Of a stretch of DNA of 64,000 bases, positions 60,411-64,000 are shown piece by piece (the stretch's first letter is position 1; every line of letters begins with the position of its first letter). Position numbers and translations under genes: made by a program. This stretch comes from Microbaculum marinisediminis (GTDB taxonomy: Bacteria > Pseudomonadota > Alphaproteobacteria > Rhizobiales > Tepidamorphaceae), in the NCBI RefSeq assembly GCF_025397915.1, contig NZ_JALIDZ010000013.1, forward strand, positions 62,001 to 126,000. The letters are read 5' to 3'. Under the pieces are notes generated by a model. That model saw only the letters and a list, made by a program, of their open reading frames with translations, made no database searches and had not been told where the DNA came from.

Positions 60411-61430
60411 ATGAACAACAGCAAGCTGATCACCTTCGTTGCGATCGTCATTCCGGTCCTCGCCGTCATGCTGGCCGCGCGCTTCCTGGGCTTCCCGGTG
60501 TTCGAACGCATTGTCACCCTTCTCTTCATCAACATGATCCTGGTGCTTGGGCTTCAGGCGTTCATGGGCAATTCGGGTATCCTGTCTTTCGCCCACATAG
60601 CCTTCATGGGCATCGGCGCTTACACATCGTCGCTGTTCACCATCCCGTTGCAGATGCGCGGCATGGTGCTGCCCGATCTTTATCCGGTGCTGAAGCCGAT
60701 CCTGCTCAGCCCCTATGCCGCGATCGCGGTGGGGGCGGTGGCGGCCATGCTGGTCGCGGCGCTGGTGGCCTATCCGCTGATGCGGCTTTCCGATGCCGCA
60801 GCCGTCATTACCTCCTTCGCGCTTCTGGTGGTCATGCACACCATCATGGTCAACTGGAGCGAGGTGACCAATGGTCCGCGCACCCTGTTCGGCGTGCCGA
60901 AGGCCACCACGATCTATCTTGCTGCCGCCGGCGCGATACTGGCCGCATTGATAGCGCTGTATTTCAAGGAATCGCGGACCGGCCTTCTGCTGCGGGCCGT
61001 GCGCGACGACGAGGTCGCGGCCGGCGCCATGGGAGCGAACCTGTCTCTCCTGCGCTGGAAGGGCTTCGTGCTCAGCGCTCTGTTGGCCGGCTTCGCCGGC
61101 GGGCTGTGGGCACATTTCATCACCTCCTACCAGCCGTCGGCCTTCTACCTGAAGGAAACCTTCGTCATCCTCGGCATGCTGGTCATTGGCGGCGCGGGGA
61201 CGGTATCGGGCGCGGTGCTCGGCACCTTCGTCGTTACCTTCGCCTTCGAGGCACTGCGCGCCACCGAAAACGCGCTCAACAGCTCGTCCGTGTTCCCCTG
61301 GCAGCTCGTCGGCCTGACCGAGATCGTGCTGGCGCTGGCCATGATCGCCGTGCTGGCGCTACGGCCAGGCGGGCTGATCGAGGCCGAGGAGTTCGGCGCC
61401 ACCTGGCGGAAATTGCGACGCCGCGGCTGA
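60411..61430 (+). CDS. ABC transporter permease, LivM family (second system)
   Basis: Inner-membrane permease of 339 residues. Hallmarks are GNSGILSFAHIAFMGIGAYTSSL and LLRAVRDDEVAAGAMGANLSLLRWKGFVLSALLAG. The ATG at 60411 is chosen because it opens directly into the first membrane helix; longer frames would add a basic extension lying inside livH. It completes the second HAAT importer. The isochorismatase-type gene follows after 46 bases. Confidence 0.93.
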   Translation: MNNSKLITFVAIVIPVLAVMLAARFLGFPVFERIVTLLFINMILVLGLQAFMGNSGILSFAHIAFMGIGAYTSSLFTIPLQMRGMVLPDLYPVLKPILLSPYAAIAVGAVAAMLVAALVAYPLMRLSDAAAVITSFALLVVMHTIMVNWSEVTNGPRTLFGVPKATTIYLAAAGAILAALIALYFKESRTGLLLRAVRDDEVAAGAMGANLSLLRWKGFVLSALLAGFAGGLWAHFITSYQPSAFYLKETFVILGMLVIGGAGTVSGAVLGTFVVTFAFEALRATENALNSSSVFPWQLVGLTEIVLALAMIAVLALRPGGLIEAEEFGATWRKLRRRG

Positions 61431-61476
61431 GACGCCGGCTCACCGGTTTCAACCACCCGTTCATTTGGAGACTGTC

Positions 61477-62157
61477 ATGAACTGGAAGACGAACTATCGC
61501 TCGTTCTACTATCAGGGAGCCCCGGAGCCGGAAGACATCGTCCTCGACCCGACCGAAACCGCGCTGCTGGTGGTCGATGTGCAGAGCACCTATCTCGTGC
61601 CCTCGGAGGATCCGGTTCAGCGCGACCGCTGGGAGCCGTTCCGGGCGCGCATGAACGACGTCGTCATCCCCAACATCGCCAAGCTGGTCGAGGCCAGCCG
61701 CGAGCAGGGCGTGGAGGTGATGTTTGCCCGCATAGCCTGCATGAAGAACGACGGCCGCGACCGCTCGCTGAGCCAGAAGAAGCCAGGCTGGAACTATCTG
61801 CTGCTGCCCAAGGACAGCGAGGAATCGAAGATCGTCCCCGAGCTGGAACCGCAAGGCGACGAGATCGTATTCTGCAAGACGACCGACAGCGCGCTGACCG
61901 GCACCAACATGCGCCTTATCCTGCAGAACATGGGCGTGAAGAACGTGATCGTCGTCGGCATCTTCACCGACCAGTGCGTTGCGTCCACGGTGCGCAGCCT
62001 TGCTGACGAGAGCTTCAACGTCGTGGTCGTGGAAGACTGCTGTGCGGCCGCCACCAAGCAGTTGCACGACAACGAGCTGGAGATCATCAACATGATCTAC
62101 TGCCATGTCGCCTCCTCGCAGGAGACGCTGGACTTCCTTGAAGCCGCAAAGGGCTGA
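61477..62157 (+). CDS. Isochorismatase-family cysteine hydrolase
   Basis: Soluble hydrolase of 226 residues. The catalytic triad of the family is visible: Asp34 in LLVVDVQSTYL, Lys134 in VFCKTTDSAL and Cys167 in GIFTDQCVAS. The fold is shared by nicotinamidase, N-carbamoylsarcosine amidohydrolase, ureidoacrylate and biuret hydrolases. GGAG precedes the ATG at 61477. Next to a HAAT importer and a glutamine-synthetase-like enzyme, it probably cleaves a C-N bond of the imported compound; the substrate is not determined. Confidence 0.9.
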   Translation: MNWKTNYRSFYYQGAPEPEDIVLDPTETALLVVDVQSTYLVPSEDPVQRDRWEPFRARMNDVVIPNIAKLVEASREQGVEVMFARIACMKNDGRDRSLSQKKPGWNYLLLPKDSEESKIVPELEPQGDEIVFCKTTDSALTGTNMRLILQNMGVKNVIVVGIFTDQCVASTVRSLADESFNVVVVEDCCAAATKQLHDNELEIINMIYCHVASSQETLDFLEAAKG

Positions 62158-62163
62158 TGCCCC

Positions 62164-62195
62164 GCAAAGCTCAGTCAACGCAAAGCTCAGTCAAC
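62164..62195. repeat. Tandem duplication of a 16-bp unit
   Basis: Two exact adjacent copies of GCAAAGCTCAGTCAAC directly after the isochorismatase stop codon and next to the terminator hairpin. This looks like a recent slippage duplication. Confidence 0.8.
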
Positions 62196-62223
62196 GCCCG
62201 CCCGCTCGAGCACCGGGCGGGCG
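62195..62223. terminator. Bidirectional terminator hairpin
   Basis: Perfect 10-bp arms CGCCCGCCCG and CGGGCGGGCG with a nine-base loop, located between the convergent isochorismatase and glutamine-synthetase-like genes. GGTTCGTT follows on the plus side. It probably ends both transcripts. Confidence 0.7.
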
Positions 62224-62229
62224 GTTCGT

Positions 62230-63549
62230 TCAGTAAAGCGCGCGGTAGGTTTCAAGTAGATCATCTTTGTCGAAGCCTTCGCCGATTTCCGCTTCCGTAC
62301 GTTTGACGGCAAGAAACGTGTCGAACAGCGGGCGCGGGAACCATTCACCCACCGTCGCATCGGCCTCCAACTGTGCAAGCGCCTGCGACAGGCTTGTCGG
62401 CAGCCGCTTCAGCCCATGATATTGACGCTCCGCCTCCGAAAGCTCTTCCGGATTGGCCGAGGCCAGCGGCGGTAGTTCATAGCTGTTTCTCAACCCTTCG
62501 AGTCCGGCGCGGATAAGGGCGGCAAGCGCCAGATAGGGATTGGCGGTGGCATCCGCGGCCCGGAACTCGATGTTGAGCTGGTCGGCTGGCGCGGACTTCA
62601 TGGCGAGGACCGGACAGACACGCAGCGTTGCTTCGCGGTCCTGATCGGCAAGCCATGTATAGGACGCGCTCCAGCTATAGGGCTTCAGTCGCTCAAAAGA
62701 GGCAGGGCTGGAAGCGGTGAAGGCGGTGAGTGCCGGCAGGTGGCGCAGGATGCCGGCGCAGAAGCGCGTTGCTTCCGGTGATAATCCTGCTGGCCCGTCC
62801 GCGTCATAGGTCAGCGCATGTCCTTCGGAATCCGTCAGGCTGAAATGAATGTGCACGCCGCTGCCCGAATGGCCGGCGTAGGGTTTGGGTGCGAAACTGG
62901 CCCTTTGGCCCAAATTGTGCGCCAGCTCCCGGGCGATCTCGCGCACCGCGACGGCCTGATCGGCGGCGGGAATTGGAGCCGAGGGGGCAATGCTGATCTC
63001 CAGTTGTCCGGGGCCGAGTTCGGCGAGTATGTTTTCTGGCCGCAATCCGGCTTCGCGCAACCCGGCCACCAGTTGCGGGGCGAATGCGCCGGAGCGCCGC
63101 AGGGCTGAAAAGGCTAGCGGGTGATCGGGCGCCTCTTCCGGCCTCAGCAGGTAGAATTCCTGCTCGAAAGATACTTTCAGCCTCAGTCCGGTCTCCGTCT
63201 CCAACGCCGCTGCGGCTTGCCGTAGGGCGTTGCGCGGGCAGGCAGCCCACGGACTGCCGTCGATCTCGACAAGATCGCCGATCACCATGTCGAAGGGAAT
63301 GTCGCCGCCGGTGGCATGGGTCAGAAAGCGTGCACCGAAATCGGGGATCAGGCGCAGGTCGCCTGATGACTTCCAGATGTTGGGATTGGAAAGCCCGCCG
63401 AATGCAGTCAGCGACAGGTTCGACTGGATCCAGCCTACCCCGGTCGCCGCGGTGGCATCGATATCAGTCGTTGCGACGAAGCGCCCGCGCGTGACGGCGG
63501 CCAGATCAGTGGTGACGATGCCGGTCAGGGGTTCGAGGGTGCCAGACAT
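62230..63549 (-). CDS. Glutamine synthetase family ligase (gamma-glutamylation type)
   Basis: ATP-dependent ligase of 439 residues, near the usual 440-450 of GlnA-like catabolic enzymes (PuuA group). The catalytic beta-grasp and barrel motifs are seen in VSFEQEFYLL, ELGPGQLEISI, KPYAGHSGSGVHIHFSL and NIEFRAADATANPYLALAALI. The N-terminal loop differs from the housekeeping GlnA, and no adenylylation motif is apparent. PuuA-type enzymes couple glutamate to amines as a first step of degradation. With the XRE-cupin regulator, importer and C-N hydrolase nearby, amine or amide breakdown is likely. It is convergent with the transporter operon. Confidence 0.9.
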   Translation of the reverse strand: MSGTLEPLTGIVTTDLAAVTRGRFVATTDIDATAATGVGWIQSNLSLTAFGGLSNPNIWKSSGDLRLIPDFGARFLTHATGGDIPFDMVIGDLVEIDGSPWAACPRNALRQAAAALETETGLRLKVSFEQEFYLLRPEEAPDHPLAFSALRRSGAFAPQLVAGLREAGLRPENILAELGPGQLEISIAPSAPIPAADQAVAVREIARELAHNLGQRASFAPKPYAGHSGSGVHIHFSLTDSEGHALTYDADGPAGLSPEATRFCAGILRHLPALTAFTASSPASFERLKPYSWSASYTWLADQDREATLRVCPVLAMKSAPADQLNIEFRAADATANPYLALAALIRAGLEGLRNSYELPPLASANPEELSEAERQYHGLKRLPTSLSQALAQLEADATVGEWFPRPLFDTFLAVKRTEAEIGEGFDKDDLLETYRALY

Positions 63550-63826
63550 GTTGCCTCCAACGGGTATGGCTGCGGCGTGGATCCGGCACGAGGGTGGCGG
63601 ATCGAGGCAACCGACTCCAGCCCGCTTCGACTAGCGTATCCGCGATGGAATCGGAATCGCTTTCAGATGCCCTGTGATGATTCGGATGTCGAGGGGAGGC
63701 CTGTGCGGTAGCGATGCAAACTCTCGGCGGGACGCTGCGGCACTGCCGAACCGTGGCCCGGATCAACCTCCGGGCTTTGGGTGGAAGCGCCGGTTCGGGA
63801 CCAGCGCGAACGACGGGAGCCACCCG

Positions 63827-64000
63827 ATGCCGACGGAAGCGAAATCCAAACGTCTCTCCGACACGCAATTGGCCATCCTGATCGCCGCTGCCGGGCGTGA
63901 CGATGGCAACGTCCTTCCGACACCGTCCTCGCTGCAAACAAAAGGCGCCGCGCTGAAGCAGGTGCAGGGTACGCAGTTAAAGGCAGGCCCGATCGCTGGC
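63827..64000 (+). CDS. DUF3489-type protein, N-terminal part
   Basis: The frame runs open to the right edge, giving 58 residues. The start KRLSDTQLAILIAAAGRDDGNVLPTP followed by TKGAALKQV has the pattern I know from DUF3489 proteins, small winged-helix-like proteins of unknown function common in alphaproteobacteria and on mobile DNA. GGGAG lies seven bases before the ATG. The rest of the gene is outside the window. Confidence 0.75.
   Translation, partial: MPTEAKSKRLSDTQLAILIAAAGRDDGNVLPTPSSLQTKGAALKQVQGTQLKAGPIAG

Overview
The window is GC-rich, densely packed bacterial DNA. Codon use, TRAP and HAAT-type transporter content, a LipS/LipT-type lipoate cluster and FdtA/FdtB-type sugar genes suggest an alphaproteobacterium of a marine or soil heterotrophic lineage. 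I cannot place the genus from sequence alone. I found no rRNA, tRNA, CRISPR array or intact insertion sequence.

Region 1 (1-6.0 kb): the 3' end of an FAD-linked oxidase, a complete five-gene branched-chain-amino-acid-type ABC importer (SBP, LivH, LivM, LivG, LivF) and a GntR/FadR-type regulator. This looks like an uptake and oxidation unit for a small carboxylic acid. Region 2 (6.1-12.0 kb, minus strand): a tightly overlapped operon of a histone-deacetylase-fold protein, two radical SAM proteins, a geranylgeranyl-reductase-like flavoprotein and a lipoate-protein ligase. It resembles the LipS1/LipS2/LipT/sLpl lipoate assembly route. An ATTC-N8-GAAT inverted repeat lies in its promoter region. 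Region 3 (12.3-25.4 kb): a TauE/SafE permease, a LacI-family regulator and a long plus-strand catabolic operon. The operon holds a beta-hydroxyacid dehydrogenase, a DddP-like M24 protein, 2-oxoacid dehydrogenase E1alpha and E1beta, a lipoyl/pseudo-E2 protein, an aldehyde dehydrogenase, a lipoyl-less catalytic E2, E3, a KduD-like SDR and a GST. Region 4 (25.6-34.1 kb): pckA, an AraC regulator, a Rid-family protein, a TRAP transporter (DctP plus fused DctQM) and a D-amino-acid dehydrogenase. A 14-bp palindrome (TGCAAACGTTTGCA and variants) precedes tauE, the catabolic operon, pckA and the TRAP genes, so I propose one LacI-type regulon spanning regions 3 and 4.

Region 5 (34.4-55.6 kb): an accessory cell-surface island, locally AT-rich. 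It carries an FdtA/FdtB/acyltransferase amino-sugar cassette, five sulfotransferase-like proteins or domains, a TPR-GT61 protein, a GT2-sulfotransferase fusion and a SPASM radical SAM protein. It also has a compact minus-strand operon: acyl carrier protein, unknown protein, MBOAT, 46-residue membrane protein, GDS-motif protein, FabH-like KAS III and membrane SGNH protein. An ABC-exporter-like protein with a ruined ATPase domain lies upstream. I read this operon as a possible ACP-fed acylation system for an exported glycan or other surface molecule; this is the best candidate for an undescribed system here.

Region 6 (55.9-64.0 kb): an XRE-cupin regulator with its probable operators (ATTTTC-N6-GAAAAT), a second HAAT-type ABC importer, an isochorismatase-type hydrolase and a glutamine-synthetase-family ligase, suggesting use of an organic nitrogen compound. 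The window ends in the start of a DUF3489-type gene.

How the parts may work together (inference): the lipoate operon would supply the cofactor to the 2-oxoacid dehydrogenase of region 3; the TRAP system would import its substrate; and PckA would provide gluconeogenesis during growth on it.
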